From the NCBI GenBank assembly GCA_029051085.1, contig JAIDLK010000017.1, forward strand, positions 1 to 13,610: 13,610 nt of DNA. The letters run 5' to 3'. This document shows positions 1-6,922 of the stretch, one piece after another. The number at the start of each line of letters is the position of its first letter. Within the stretch, counting starts at the first letter, position 1. The DNA is from Alphaproteobacteria bacterium (GTDB lineage Bacteria > Pseudomonadota > Alphaproteobacteria > Rs-D84). The notes under the pieces were generated by a model, which saw only the letters and a program-made list of their open reading frames with translations, searched no databases and was not told where the DNA came from. The position numbers and the translations under genes were made by a program.

Positions 1-1697
1 TTGCCGGATTCAGAATAACCTATCTTCCCGCGAAGATAGTCTATCATCTTCGTGGTATTTGAAACTGGTTTGCCTGTGGTGGACGTTAATTCTGTCTCAA
101 TATATTCTCCGACACTGCCTTCGTTATACCACGCATTTTTGTCGTTATAATCCCACACGCTATACAATGTATTGGATTTTGCGGCATTGCCCTGGTAATT
201 GCCGCCGGATACACCGGGTGTGCTGCCGACAACAACTTCGCCGTTAACAATCCATTTTCCGGTCGGGTCAAGACAGTTTTCATAATCGCTGCCGCATACA
301 TATTCATCCTGCATACATGTATCCAGAGCATTTATGCAGCCGCGCAGGTCATATGCGTTTTTCTGTTGAGCGACCATCAAACGTGCTTTTTGCAGTACGC
401 TTTTTGCATTGCGTACAGTCGAAGACATTTGGCTGTTCGTTTCTGTTAGGCTGCGCTCGTACAGAATACACTGCTTATCAATCTCCAAATCATACGCATT
501 TGTTATCAGCGATACGTCAACACCCTGGGCGGCACAGGTATTCAGCACCGATGCCTTGCATCGCGCCGTTGCCGTTTTATACAGCTGTTCGCCACGCTGA
601 TTACTGATACTGGATGTATTTGTTGTATTGCCGAACATAGACGACAGGTCAAAGCCCGTGCTGGAAATTGTAAAGTCAAGCAAGCCGGACAAATCCAAGC
701 TAAGGCCTGTATCTGTTGTGCTTGCGCTGCCGCTTTTTACATCTACAATCATGCCCTTGATTTTGTCCAAATCATTCTTCAGCTGCGTATTATCAGATGT
801 ATTCTGCATCTTTAATTCAGCCTCTGTCTGCGTGAACAGGGTTTCGATTTCATCACTGCTCAGCCCGATATACTGAATCTTTTGTGCAACATCCTGTAAT
901 TCTTCTGTTACTTTTTCAAGCGCGGCTTCTGTCGAGGCATAATTTTTCAAATTTGCACTGCAGCTGCATCGACCTTGATTGTCGTCCAATACATTACAGA
1001 AATTATCCATGCACTGTGTATATTGAGCCTTGCAGAAATCCGTGATTTGGGCCAGTTCGTCCATGTCGGCTGTTGTGGTTGCGACACTGGTGGTCTCACT
1101 GGTTGCTGTGGTGGTGCCCGCCATGCGGATGGTGGGGGCGCGATTTGTTACGCCGGTTGTCCGTACGCCAACACGCCCTGTATACAGCGGCTGATTAACG
1201 GTATCCGTTTGGACAATTGATGAATTTGTTGCAGCGCGTGCAGATGTGGCGCCAGTTGTTGTACGACGTGGCGTTACAGTTGCCGTAGATGTCGTCGGTG
1301 TCGCGGTTGTCGCGGCGCGTGATACTGTGGCGCGTGCGGTGGCCGCGCGTGACGCCGTGGATGTTGTCGTACGTGCAGTTGCAGCATTTCTGGTGGATGT
1401 TCCGCGTGCGGTGACGGTGCGTGTCGGCGCAACCGATTGCGCGCCCGATGCGGCAACCGCGCGCGATGCGCCGGATGTTGTGGCGCGCCCCGTTGTGGTG
1501 CGACCGGTTGCCTTGGTCGGTGTCGTCTGTTTTACCACCGGCTGCGCAACCACTTCTTCTTCGGCGGCAACATCATCTTCAACGACATCAAAGTCCATGT
1601 CGGAATATTCTATTGCGTCGTCGTAATAAATTGGTGCAACCTCGGCAAATGCTGGTAAAACAAGCAATCCACTAAGCACGACAATCAGTCTTTTCAT
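1..1697 (-). CDS. Large secreted cysteine-containing protein, N-terminal part (runs off left edge)
   Basis: An uninterrupted minus-strand frame of 565 codons starts at ATG 1697 and is still open at base 1. GAAGGGAAG lies just upstream as ribosome binding site. Residues 1-18 (MKRLIVVLSGLLVLPAFA) form a Sec signal peptide with AFA|E cleavage. Residues 24-48 are very acidic. Residues 58-210 are low-complexity and rich in Thr, Ala and Arg, with no Cys. Residues 222-246 carry five cysteines (C222, C229, C234, C244, C246), residues 255-315 look helical or coiled-coil, and four more cysteines at 454, 461, 468 and 475 are exactly seven residues apart. I do not recognise a named family. An envelope or extracellular structural role with disulfides is inferred. 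The short plus-strand frames here are shadows. Confidence 0.85.
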   Translation of the reverse strand, partial: MKRLIVVLSGLLVLPAFAEVAPIYYDDAIEYSDMDFDVVEDDVAAEEEVVAQPVVKQTTPTKATGRTTTGRATTSGASRAVAASGAQSVAPTRTVTARGTSTRNAATARTTTSTASRAATARATVSRAATTATPTTSTATVTPRRTTTGATSARAATNSSIVQTDTVNQPLYTGRVGVRTTGVTNRAPTIRMAGTTTATSETTSVATTTADMDELAQITDFCKAQYTQCMDNFCNVLDDNQGRCSCSANLKNYASTEAALEKVTEELQDVAQKIQYIGLSSDEIETLFTQTEAELKMQNTSDNTQLKNDLDKIKGMIVDVKSGSASTTDTGLSLDLSGLLDFTISSTGFDLSSMFGNTTNTSSISNQRGEQLYKTATARCKASVLNTCAAQGVDVSLITNAYDLEIDKQCILYERSLTETNSQMSSTVRNAKSVLQKARLMVAQQKNAYDLRGCINALDTCMQDEYVCGSDYENCLDPTGKWIVNGEVVVGSTPGVSGGNYQGNAAKSNTLYSVWDYNDKNAWYNEGSVGEYIETELTSTTGKPVSNTTKMIDYLRGKIGYSESG

Positions 1698-1724
1698 GCG
1701 AAATCTTCCCTTCTATTATGTATT

Positions 1725-1753
1725 ATTTTATCACAAGGGCAGATATCATGCAA
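1725..1753 (-). promoter_or_regulatory. Putative sigma70 promoter of the secreted protein gene
   Basis: Read on the minus strand: -35 TTGCAT (1753-1748), 17-bp spacer, -10 TAAAAT (1730-1725). Transcription would start near 1718, giving a leader of about 20 nt that contains the GAAGGGAAG ribosome binding site. Confidence 0.5.
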
Positions 1754-1773
1754 ACGAAAAAAGCGGATTTGGC

Positions 1774-1805
1774 TTGTAAATTATAGTGATTGCAATTATA
1801 ATCAC
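1774..1805 (+). promoter_or_regulatory. Putative promoter of the phospholipase D lipoprotein gene, with inverted repeat
   Basis: -35 TTGTAA (1774-1779), 17-bp spacer, -10 TATAAT (1797-1802). An inverted repeat GTGATT-N8-AATCAC (1786-1805) overlaps the -10 box and could be a repressor site; no regulator can be named. The start site would be near 1809, so the leader is very short and holds only the AAAGGA ribosome binding site. Confidence 0.5.
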
Positions 1806-1823
1806 GACCAAAAGGATTTGGAG

Positions 1824-3410
1824 TTGGGGTTATTAAAAAAAGTTTCAATGTTTGTTCTGGCATTGCCCTTGGTGGGGTGCACAACGGTGCCTACATCAAC
1901 ACATGACAGCCGCCTGGCCGGGTATGAGCCGAAAATCACCGCCGCCGATTTTGATTATAACCCGATGGAGACACCAATCGCGCGCTGCTATGCGGACGAA
2001 CTGACGGCTCAAAGTGGGATAAGTGGCGCAACATTGATAGAGGACGGGCTGTCCGCGTTTGTGATACGTGCGGCATTTGCGCGTATGGCGACCAAGACCA
2101 TTGACCTGCAAACATATATTTACAGTAATGATTTTTCATCCAAGGTATTGATAGGCGAGCTGATGCAGGCGGCCGACCGTGGTGTAAAGGTGCGTATTTT
2201 ATTGGACGATTACGGCACAAAATCTGATATTGTTGATGTTATGGTTTTAAATCAGCACCCCAATATTGAGGTCAAGGTTTTCAATACTGTATCAAACCGG
2301 GCGCGTTTTTTATATTATCCTCAATTTTTAATGGATTTTAACCGCCTGAACTCGCGTATGCATAATAAACTGTTTATTGTTGACAATGTTGCATATATTA
2401 CCGGTGGGCGCAACGTGGGCAGTAATTATTTCTATCCTGAAACCGCGTCAAACTTTTCTGATACGGATGTTCTGTTTCTTGGTGATATGACTCGTTATGC
2501 CACACGCAGTTTTAACGAATATTGGGAACATCATTTATCAATTCCGGCATCTGTATTTCCCAAGGCCAAGTCAAAAAAAGCAATGCGGCGATTGGAAAAC
2601 GGATTTGCAGAGTATACGGAAAAAAGTGGGGCGTCCGTCAAGGATTATAATTCGATAATAAATCTGGCGATGCGCGAATTTGAATCTAAAAAGTTTGATT
2701 TTTCCTGGGGGCGTGGCAAGTTCTTGGCCGACCCGCCAGAGAAGGTTGAGATGACAATGCGGGAAAAAGAAACTTATCGGGGTGACATAATCTCGGAACT
2801 GCAGCGTTTGTGGGATCAGACCCGCCGCGAGGTTTATTTGTCCGCCGCATACTTTGTTCCGGGCCAGGGTGGGCTGGAACATATGTTGCGCGAAGAAAAT
2901 GCCGGTGTCCATCTGACGATTGTTACAAATTCGTTGGCCTCTACCAATGCGCCGACGGTGTATGCAAAATGGGAAAAATACCGCAAGCAGCTAATTGAAT
3001 CCGGTGCGGATGTATATGAGTTTATGCTAAGTGCGGAAAATTTGCGTGGTAAAGAACATGACCGCGAGCGTAAGCAGTCAAGTTTTTCTGTCTTGCACAG
3101 CAAAACAATTGTTTTTGATGATGATATTTCATGGATTGGCAGTTTTAATTTGGACCCGCGCAGTGCGTATTTTAATACTGAAAATGTTGCAATTTTTGAA
3201 AGTCGTGAATTTGCAAAAAAATTGCGTGACATGATAATTAGTGACACTGTTACATCTTGGCGTGTTACGTTGCATGACGGAGACCCGCGTTGGACCGGTT
3301 GGCGTACGGGTGAAAGTGTGCCGAAAACATATCGGCGCAGTCCCGATACCACCATATTCCGCAGAATATGGAAGAATATATGCGGTCTGGTTCCTGAAAA
3401 ATTTGTGTAA
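1824..3410 (+). CDS. Phospholipase D-family lipoprotein, cardiolipin synthase C (ClsC/YmdC) type
   Basis: The 528-aa protein has two HKD motifs of the phospholipase D superfamily: HNKLFIVD (H180, K182, D187) followed by GGRN, and HSKTIVFD (H424, K426, D431) followed by GSFNLDPRSAYFNTE. The second block is typical of bacterial cardiolipin synthases, which join phospholipid head groups by transesterification. The N-terminus KKVSMFVLALPLVGC is a lipoprotein signal with the lipidated Cys at 19, so the protein should be anchored on the outer face of a membrane. I chose TTG 1824 because AAAGGA (1811-1816) is seven bases upstream; TTG 1818 is too close to it, and ATG 1848 would remove the basic part of the signal. 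Length fits the ClsC-like family. Cardiolipin synthesis is inferred; another phosphodiesterase activity is possible. Confidence 0.9.
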   Translation: MGLLKKVSMFVLALPLVGCTTVPTSTHDSRLAGYEPKITAADFDYNPMETPIARCYADELTAQSGISGATLIEDGLSAFVIRAAFARMATKTIDLQTYIYSNDFSSKVLIGELMQAADRGVKVRILLDDYGTKSDIVDVMVLNQHPNIEVKVFNTVSNRARFLYYPQFLMDFNRLNSRMHNKLFIVDNVAYITGGRNVGSNYFYPETASNFSDTDVLFLGDMTRYATRSFNEYWEHHLSIPASVFPKAKSKKAMRRLENGFAEYTEKSGASVKDYNSIINLAMREFESKKFDFSWGRGKFLADPPEKVEMTMREKETYRGDIISELQRLWDQTRREVYLSAAYFVPGQGGLEHMLREENAGVHLTIVTNSLASTNAPTVYAKWEKYRKQLIESGADVYEFMLSAENLRGKEHDRERKQSSFSVLHSKTIVFDDDISWIGSFNLDPRSAYFNTENVAIFESREFAKKLRDMIISDTVTSWRVTLHDGDPRWTGWRTGESVPKTYRRSPDTTIFRRIWKNICGLVPEKFV

Positions 3411-3438
3411 AAAAATGCGCCAATGCGGCGCGTTTTTT
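3411..3438. terminator. Bidirectional intrinsic terminator between convergent genes
   Basis: Stem GCGCC (3417-3421) / GGCGC (3427-3431) with a 5-nt loop, flanked by an A run (3406-3415) and a T run (3433-3438). It can stop both the phospholipase D gene and the opposing MerR gene, whose stop codon lies at 3437-3439 in the T run. Confidence 0.75.
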
Positions 3439-3850
3439 ATTTTGCGAAATAATCCGGCAGCTTTGGCGGGTTTTTCTCGTATATTTTAAGTGTTCCGGCA
3501 TCCAGCGCACGTGCATAATAGTCAATCTTAAAATCAATTATTTTAAGTGTCTTTTTTATTTCCGCCATTTGCTTTTTTACGGCGTTTTTACGCTCTATGA
3601 ACATATTGTGTCGCTGTTGTATTGTTTTGTCACCCAATGCGCACCAGTCGATGAATATTTTGATGTCGGCCAGTGACATTCCGGTTTGTTTCAGGCACTC
3701 AATCATCCCAAGGCGTGTTATGTCGGCCGGACCATAATCACGTACGCCGCCGGCACGTTTTGCGACATCGGGCATCAGGCCCGCTTTCTCATAAAAACGC
3801 AATGTATGCTCGGTTAGCCCCGTCTTTTTTGCCACTTCGCCAATTTTCAT
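3437..3850 (-). CDS. MerR-family transcriptional regulator, AdhR/NmlR-like
   Basis: The 137-aa protein starts MKIGEVAKKTGLTEHTLRFY, the MerR winged-helix HTH, followed by the RDYG wing and a long helical dimerisation region with the IDWCALGDKTIQQR segment common in AdhR-type regulators. Cys52 sits in the IECLKQTGMSL segment at the position of the electrophile- and thiol-reactive Cys of Bacillus AdhR (family knowledge). There is no mercury-type Cys set. It diverges from the DUF362-flavodoxin genes over a promoter with MerR geometry, so control of that pair is the obvious role. The inducer (aldehyde, quinone or other oxidative thiol stress) is inferred. Confidence 0.9.
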   Translation of the reverse strand: MKIGEVAKKTGLTEHTLRFYEKAGLMPDVAKRAGGVRDYGPADITRLGMIECLKQTGMSLADIKIFIDWCALGDKTIQQRHNMFIERKNAVKKQMAEIKKTLKIIDFKIDYYARALDAGTLKIYEKNPPKLPDYFAK

Positions 3851-3860
3851 AAAAAACCTC

Positions 3861-3891
3861 TTGCGCTAGAGTTAAGTCTAGGGTTTATACT
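3861..3891 (+). promoter_or_regulatory. MerR-type promoter/operator with 19-bp spacer
   Basis: -35 TTGCGC (3861-3866) and -10 TATACT (3886-3891) are 19 bp apart, the over-long spacing that MerR-family activators untwist. Between them lies a near-perfect palindrome CTAGAGTTAAGTCTAG (3866-3881; arms CTAGA/TCTAG). The position and symmetry match family operators closely. It would drive the plus-strand genes from 3917, and the regulator could also affect its own divergent transcription. Confidence 0.8.
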
Positions 3892-3916
3892 GGAATAAAT
3901 AAAAGGAGAAGTCAAT

Positions 3917-4867
3917 ATGAAAACGATGTTTTTTATCGGCGCCGCGGCGGCGATAATGGCGGCGGTCGGCTTTGGCGTATACACATATTCGCGTCCGCGC
4001 ACGCCGGTCGTATATTTTACACGTGATATATCACCCCAAGGGCTGATGCGGGCATACCGTGCATCAGGCTGGCGTCCTGTAAATGGGCCTGTGGGCGTAA
4101 AGATGTCAACCGGCGAGCCGCCCGCCAGCAATTATCTGCGTCCTGAGTTAATTGGCGATTTAATACGTGATGTGGATGGAACAATTGTTGAATGTAACAC
4201 CGCATATGACGGGCGTCGTGCAAAAAGTGCCGAACACTGGAAGGTAATCCGCGAACATGGATTTCTGGACGTGGCTCCGGTTGATATTCAGGATGAAGAC
4301 GGTTCTATGACTTTGCCTGTGCCGAATCCGATTAGAATTTCGGAAAATTATGTGGGGACACATTTTGCTAATTATCCGTCATACATAATTTTATCACATT
4401 TCAAGGGTCATGCGATGGCCGGATATGGGGGTGCACTGAAAAATATTTCAATAGGATTTGCCAGCCGCATGGGAAAATCCTGGATACATTCAGGTGGCAC
4501 CAGCAGGGATAATCCATGGGGCGGTCAACAGGATGCATTCTTGGATTCAATGGCGGATGCGTCCGCGGCGGTGATTGACTATGTTGAGGCCGATAATATG
4601 TTGTACATCAATGTGCTTAATCGAATAAGTATCGACTGTGATTGTAATGGTAATCCGGCAGAGCCTGATATTCATGATATCGGAATTCTGGTCTCGGCCG
4701 ACCCGGTTGCGATTGACCAGGCCGGCATTGATATGATTACGGCGGCCCCAAATAATGCGGCGCTGTTAAACAGAATTGCACAGCGCAATGGGCTGCGCAC
4801 TATTGAGGCGGCCGAGAAGCATAATCTGGGCAGTCGTAAATACAAATTGGTGGATTTGGATAAATAA
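3917..4867 (+). CDS. DUF362 domain protein with N-terminal membrane anchor or signal
   Basis: The 316-aa protein starts at ATG 3917 behind AAAAGGAGAA. Residues 5-24 are a hydrophobic segment (FFIGAAAAIMAAVGFGVYTY), either an uncleaved anchor or a signal, so the domain should face the periplasm. DUF362 features follow in order: VGVKMSTGE, the HFKGHAMAGYGGALKNISIGF block, the IDCDCNGNP cysteines, GILVSADPVAIDQAGIDM, and a C-terminal LG-containing end. Many relatives carry 4Fe-4S ferredoxin domains; this one does not. It is first in a two-gene unit with a flavodoxin 17 nt downstream, under a MerR-type promoter. A periplasmic redox role is inferred; the family reaction is not established. Confidence 0.88.
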   Translation: MKTMFFIGAAAAIMAAVGFGVYTYSRPRTPVVYFTRDISPQGLMRAYRASGWRPVNGPVGVKMSTGEPPASNYLRPELIGDLIRDVDGTIVECNTAYDGRRAKSAEHWKVIREHGFLDVAPVDIQDEDGSMTLPVPNPIRISENYVGTHFANYPSYIILSHFKGHAMAGYGGALKNISIGFASRMGKSWIHSGGTSRDNPWGGQQDAFLDSMADASAAVIDYVEADNMLYINVLNRISIDCDCNGNPAEPDIHDIGILVSADPVAIDQAGIDMITAAPNNAALLNRIAQRNGLRTIEAAEKHNLGSRKYKLVDLDK

Positions 4868-4884
4868 ACAAAAAGGAGAGAGAA

Positions 4885-5421
4885 ATGAAAAAAGCAATAT
4901 TTGCTGCAATGGGCCTGTTGGCCGGGGTGGCGTCGGCTGATGCCAAAACATTGGTTGCGTATTATTCGCGCAGCGGTAATACGGGGACGGTTGCAGAAAT
5001 AATAAAGAATGCCACCGGTGCGGACATATTCGAGATTACAACATTGGACGCAAATCATTATCCGGCTGAATATCGGCCAGCGACCGAGGTTGCCAAGGCG
5101 GAAATAGAAAACGGTGAATATCCTGCAATTGCATCTGTGCCGGATATGACGCAATATGATACGGTATTTGTTGGAACGCCATGTTGGTGGGGAACAATGG
5201 CGGGCCCGGTACATACTTTTTTAACAACCGCTGATTTGTCGGGCAAGACGGTTGTGCCGTTTAATACGCACGAAGGCAGCGGTGCCGGAACGGTTCATGC
5301 CGATATCGAGAAGCTGACACCGAATTCGGCGCATAAGACCGGCATTGCCATCCGTGGTTCTGTGGCGGCCGATGCTGGCGGTACGGTTGGGAATTGGTTA
5401 ACCGAAATAGGACTGAACTAA
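4885..5421 (+). CDS. Exported flavodoxin-family protein
   Basis: The 178-aa protein starts at ATG 4885 behind AAAGGAGAGAG. MKKAIFAAMGLLAGVASADA is a cleavable signal peptide, and the mature protein begins KTLVAYYSRSGNTGTVAEII. SRSGNT is the FMN phosphate-binding loop. TPCWWGTMAGPVHTFL and FNTHEGSGAGT are the later flavin-contacting and family-specific segments. The domain is full length for the short-chain flavodoxin-like proteins common in gut bacteria. Most flavodoxins are cytoplasmic, so export is notable. It probably carries electrons in the periplasm together with the DUF362 protein encoded just upstream; the partner and substrate are inferred. Confidence 0.92.
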   Translation: MKKAIFAAMGLLAGVASADAKTLVAYYSRSGNTGTVAEIIKNATGADIFEITTLDANHYPAEYRPATEVAKAEIENGEYPAIASVPDMTQYDTVFVGTPCWWGTMAGPVHTFLTTADLSGKTVVPFNTHEGSGAGTVHADIEKLTPNSAHKTGIAIRGSVAADAGGTVGNWLTEIGLN

Positions 5422-5446
5422 AAAAACGGGGCGGGGCCCCGTTTTT
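5421..5446. terminator. Bidirectional intrinsic terminator after the flavodoxin gene
   Basis: Stem ACGGGGC (5426-5432) / GCCCCGT (5436-5442) with a GGG loop, extended by an A run before and a T run after (5442-5446). The stop codon of the convergent membrane protein gene sits in the T run, so it serves both strands. Confidence 0.85.
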
Positions 5447-5774
5447 AATTATGTGTCACCAGATGCAAAGCAATACTGATTATAAATAAAAGCGTGATTG
5501 CGCCCAATATTATTTTCTGGATTCTGTGTGAATGACCGCCATGACAGTGATTGCACTGACATCTGCAGTCGCGCGCAACCATATACCACGACAGCGCCAG
5601 CATCGCGCCTGATATAACGAAAATCCATGGCTCCATATAGTGCGGTATAATACTGAAATGCGCGGCGTCAGGTGCGATTAAGCCCACAACAGACAGGGCA
5701 ATCGGTAATCCGCAACAAAATATATGTGGCAGCAGCGCGGCGATTAAACTGATTTTTACGGCCTTGTTTTTCAT
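5445..5774 (-). CDS. Small Cys/His-rich membrane protein, possibly metal-handling (MerC/MerT-like)
   Basis: The 109-aa protein starts at ATG 5774, chosen over an upstream ATG at 5843 because AAGGA lies 6 nt before it and the longer form would add an unlikely hydrophobic extension. Three membrane segments are visible (about 6-34, 48-67, 86-106). The first holds CCGLP (C20, C21), which recalls the intramembrane Cys pair of mercury transporters. Between segments two and three is a dense ligand cluster DCRCQCNHCHGGHSH (C70, C72, C74, C77; H76, H78, H81, H83). Metal binding or transport is inferred; I cannot assign a named family. It has its own promoter and faces away from the next gene. Confidence 0.75.
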   Translation of the reverse strand: MKNKAVKISLIAALLPHIFCCGLPIALSVVGLIAPDAAHFSIIPHYMEPWIFVISGAMLALSWYMVARDCRCQCNHCHGGHSHRIQKIILGAITLLFIISIALHLVTHN

Positions 5775-5796
5775 CGACAATCCTTGTTGTCTGGCA

Positions 5797-5824
5797 ATTT
5801 TACACAAAAAAAATTGAATAACAA
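5797..5824 (-). promoter_or_regulatory. Putative promoter of the small membrane protein gene
   Basis: Read on the minus strand: -35 TTGTTA (5824-5819), 16-bp spacer, -10 TAAAAT (5802-5797), preceded by TTTTGTG. The same TTTTGTGTAAA string also occurs in the divergent plus-strand promoter. Confidence 0.45.
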
Positions 5825-5843
5825 TAAGAATGTAAAAAAACAT

Positions 5844-5871
5844 TTGACAATTTTTGATTTTGTGTAAATAT
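5844..5871 (+). promoter_or_regulatory. Putative promoter of the DUF3419-like gene
   Basis: -35 TTGACA (5844-5849) is perfect. The -10 is poorer: AAATAT (5866-5871, 16-bp spacer) or the overlapping TAAATA (15-bp). Either places transcription start at or next to ATG 5879, so the message may be leaderless. Confidence 0.45.
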
Positions 5872-5878
5872 GCGTGGC

Positions 5879-6754
5879 ATGAATAAAAGCAAAGATTTTT
5901 TACATAGTTCCAGTTGTATCTATCATGATAAAAGCCCTGTTTTCACATTTACCAATGAGAATTTGGCTGCATATGTTTCGCCGAATGTGAGGCTTGGCGG
6001 AAAAAATGTCCTTACTGTTGCCGCATCCGGCGACCAAGCGTTCGAAGCGCTGTCTGCGGGTGCGTCATGTGTTGATACATTCGATATAAATTCAAGCCAG
6101 CGCTTGATTCTGGAGCTAAAGACAAAAATGATACGCGGTATTGGATATGATAATTTTATGGATTTCTTTTTTTCAAGCCGTAATCGTTTTAATCCGACAA
6201 TATTAAAGCCTGTGATGGCCGGATTTTCAAGTCGTCTTCAGACATTCTTGCTGGCATGCTACACAAATCTTAGAATAATGCAGGCTTATTCGGCTGATTG
6301 TCAGTATTGGGTATCATACATGGCGGACAAAGGCGCCTATGACGCGTTGCGGGATGCACTGCCTGAAAATATAAGTTTTGTTCATACAGATATAAAAGGC
6401 CTGTCTGTGAATATCGCAAAAAAGTATGATTTAATCATGCTGTCAAATATATGCGAGTCGATGTATCCCCAAGAGGGCAATGCACTGAATGTTTATAAAC
6501 AGTTTTATCACGAAGTTCTGGCGCCTTTGACAACAAAGAATTTAAATCCGGGCGGGCGCATATGCTTTGATTATCTGTTCGCAATGCCGAATATTTCTGA
6601 TGATTATTTTGAGTCATATTGGCTTAGTGCGCTCCGGGCGGTCAAACGCTCTTTGGGTGCGGCATGTCCGCATAAGTTTTCTTTAGGGCGCGTTCCTTCG
6701 GCCAGTACGCCGGGGCGCTCTGATTTGGTAATGATAATGCAGCGCGTCCGTTAA
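5879..6754 (+). CDS. DUF3419/BtaA-like SAM-dependent protein
   Basis: The 291-aa frame contains NVLTVAASGDQAFEALSAGA followed by VDTFDINSSQRLILELK. This is the nucleotide-binding glycine-loop and acidic-residue pattern of the DUF3419 family, which includes BtaA (SAM:diacylglycerol 3-amino-3-carboxypropyl transferase, the first step of betaine lipid synthesis). The later YDLIMLSNICESM and NLNPGGRICFDYLF segments fit a Rossmann methyltransferase-like fold. ATG 5870 is the alternative start (three extra residues), but it overlaps the -10 box; neither ATG has a Shine-Dalgarno sequence. No btaB-like methyltransferase is adjacent, so betaine lipid synthesis is only a possibility. Confidence 0.75.
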   Translation: MNKSKDFLHSSSCIYHDKSPVFTFTNENLAAYVSPNVRLGGKNVLTVAASGDQAFEALSAGASCVDTFDINSSQRLILELKTKMIRGIGYDNFMDFFFSSRNRFNPTILKPVMAGFSSRLQTFLLACYTNLRIMQAYSADCQYWVSYMADKGAYDALRDALPENISFVHTDIKGLSVNIAKKYDLIMLSNICESMYPQEGNALNVYKQFYHEVLAPLTTKNLNPGGRICFDYLFAMPNISDDYFESYWLSALRAVKRSLGAACPHKFSLGRVPSASTPGRSDLVMIMQRVR

Positions 6755-6760
6755 ACAGAC

Positions 6761-6836
6761 TGGCGTCCCCACCAGGACTCGAACCTGGATTTAATTCTTA
6801 GGAGGAACTTGTTCTATCCTGTTGAACTATGGGGAC
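6761..6836 (-). tRNA. tRNA-Arg (anticodon CCU)
   Basis: On the minus strand the acceptor GTCCCCA pairs with TGGGGAC, with discriminator G and encoded CCA. D arm GTTC/GAAC, anticodon stem AGTTC/GAATT with loop CTCCTAA (anticodon CCT, reading AGG), and T arm CCAGG/CCTGG with loop TTCGAGT are all intact. It converges with the gene ending at 6754, which is only 6 nt away. Confidence 0.96.
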
Positions 6837-6846
6837 GACGGCTACT

Positions 6847-6875
6847 ATTTTATTCCTCTGATTTTAATATTGCAA
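6847..6875 (-). promoter_or_regulatory. Putative promoter of tRNA-Arg, sharing its -35 box with fabH
   Basis: Read on the minus strand: -35 TTGCAA (6875-6870), 17-bp spacer, -10 TAAAAT (6852-6847), with the tRNA 5' end 10 nt further on. TTGCAA is its own reverse complement and is also the -35 of the plus-strand fabH promoter. Confidence 0.5.
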
Positions 6876-6898
6876 GTTGTAATCGCCCCTTGTATAAT
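6870..6898 (+). promoter_or_regulatory. Promoter of fabH-ihfA
   Basis: -35 TTGCAA (6870-6875), 17-bp spacer, perfect -10 TATAAT (6893-6898). Transcription would start near 6905, about 18 nt before fabH, leaving room for the AAGGAAGGG ribosome binding site. Confidence 0.7.
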
Positions 6899-6922
6899 AG
6901 CCCCGAAAAAAAGGAAGGGTAC

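Noticed and set aside
1246..1626. 126-codon plus-strand frame, Val/Ala-rich
   Set aside because: It lies antisense to the Thr/Ala/Arg-rich part of the secreted protein, whose biased codons keep the opposite strand open. It has no ribosome binding site and no domain.
2834..3355. 173-codon minus-strand frame
   Set aside because: It is antisense to the second HKD domain of the phospholipase D gene, which is unambiguous.
4672..5214. 180-codon minus-strand frame
   Set aside because: It runs across the DUF362-flavodoxin junction antisense to both genes, with no recognisable motif.
5775..5843. 23-residue N-terminal extension of the small membrane protein
   Set aside because: The predicted -10 box lies inside it and AAGGA precedes the downstream ATG 5774.
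6809..6922. N-terminal extension of FabH
   Set aside because: The upstream in-frame ATG lies inside tRNA-Arg and before the promoter; FabH family proteins start at MGSRLIGYGS, and AAGGAAGGG precedes that ATG.
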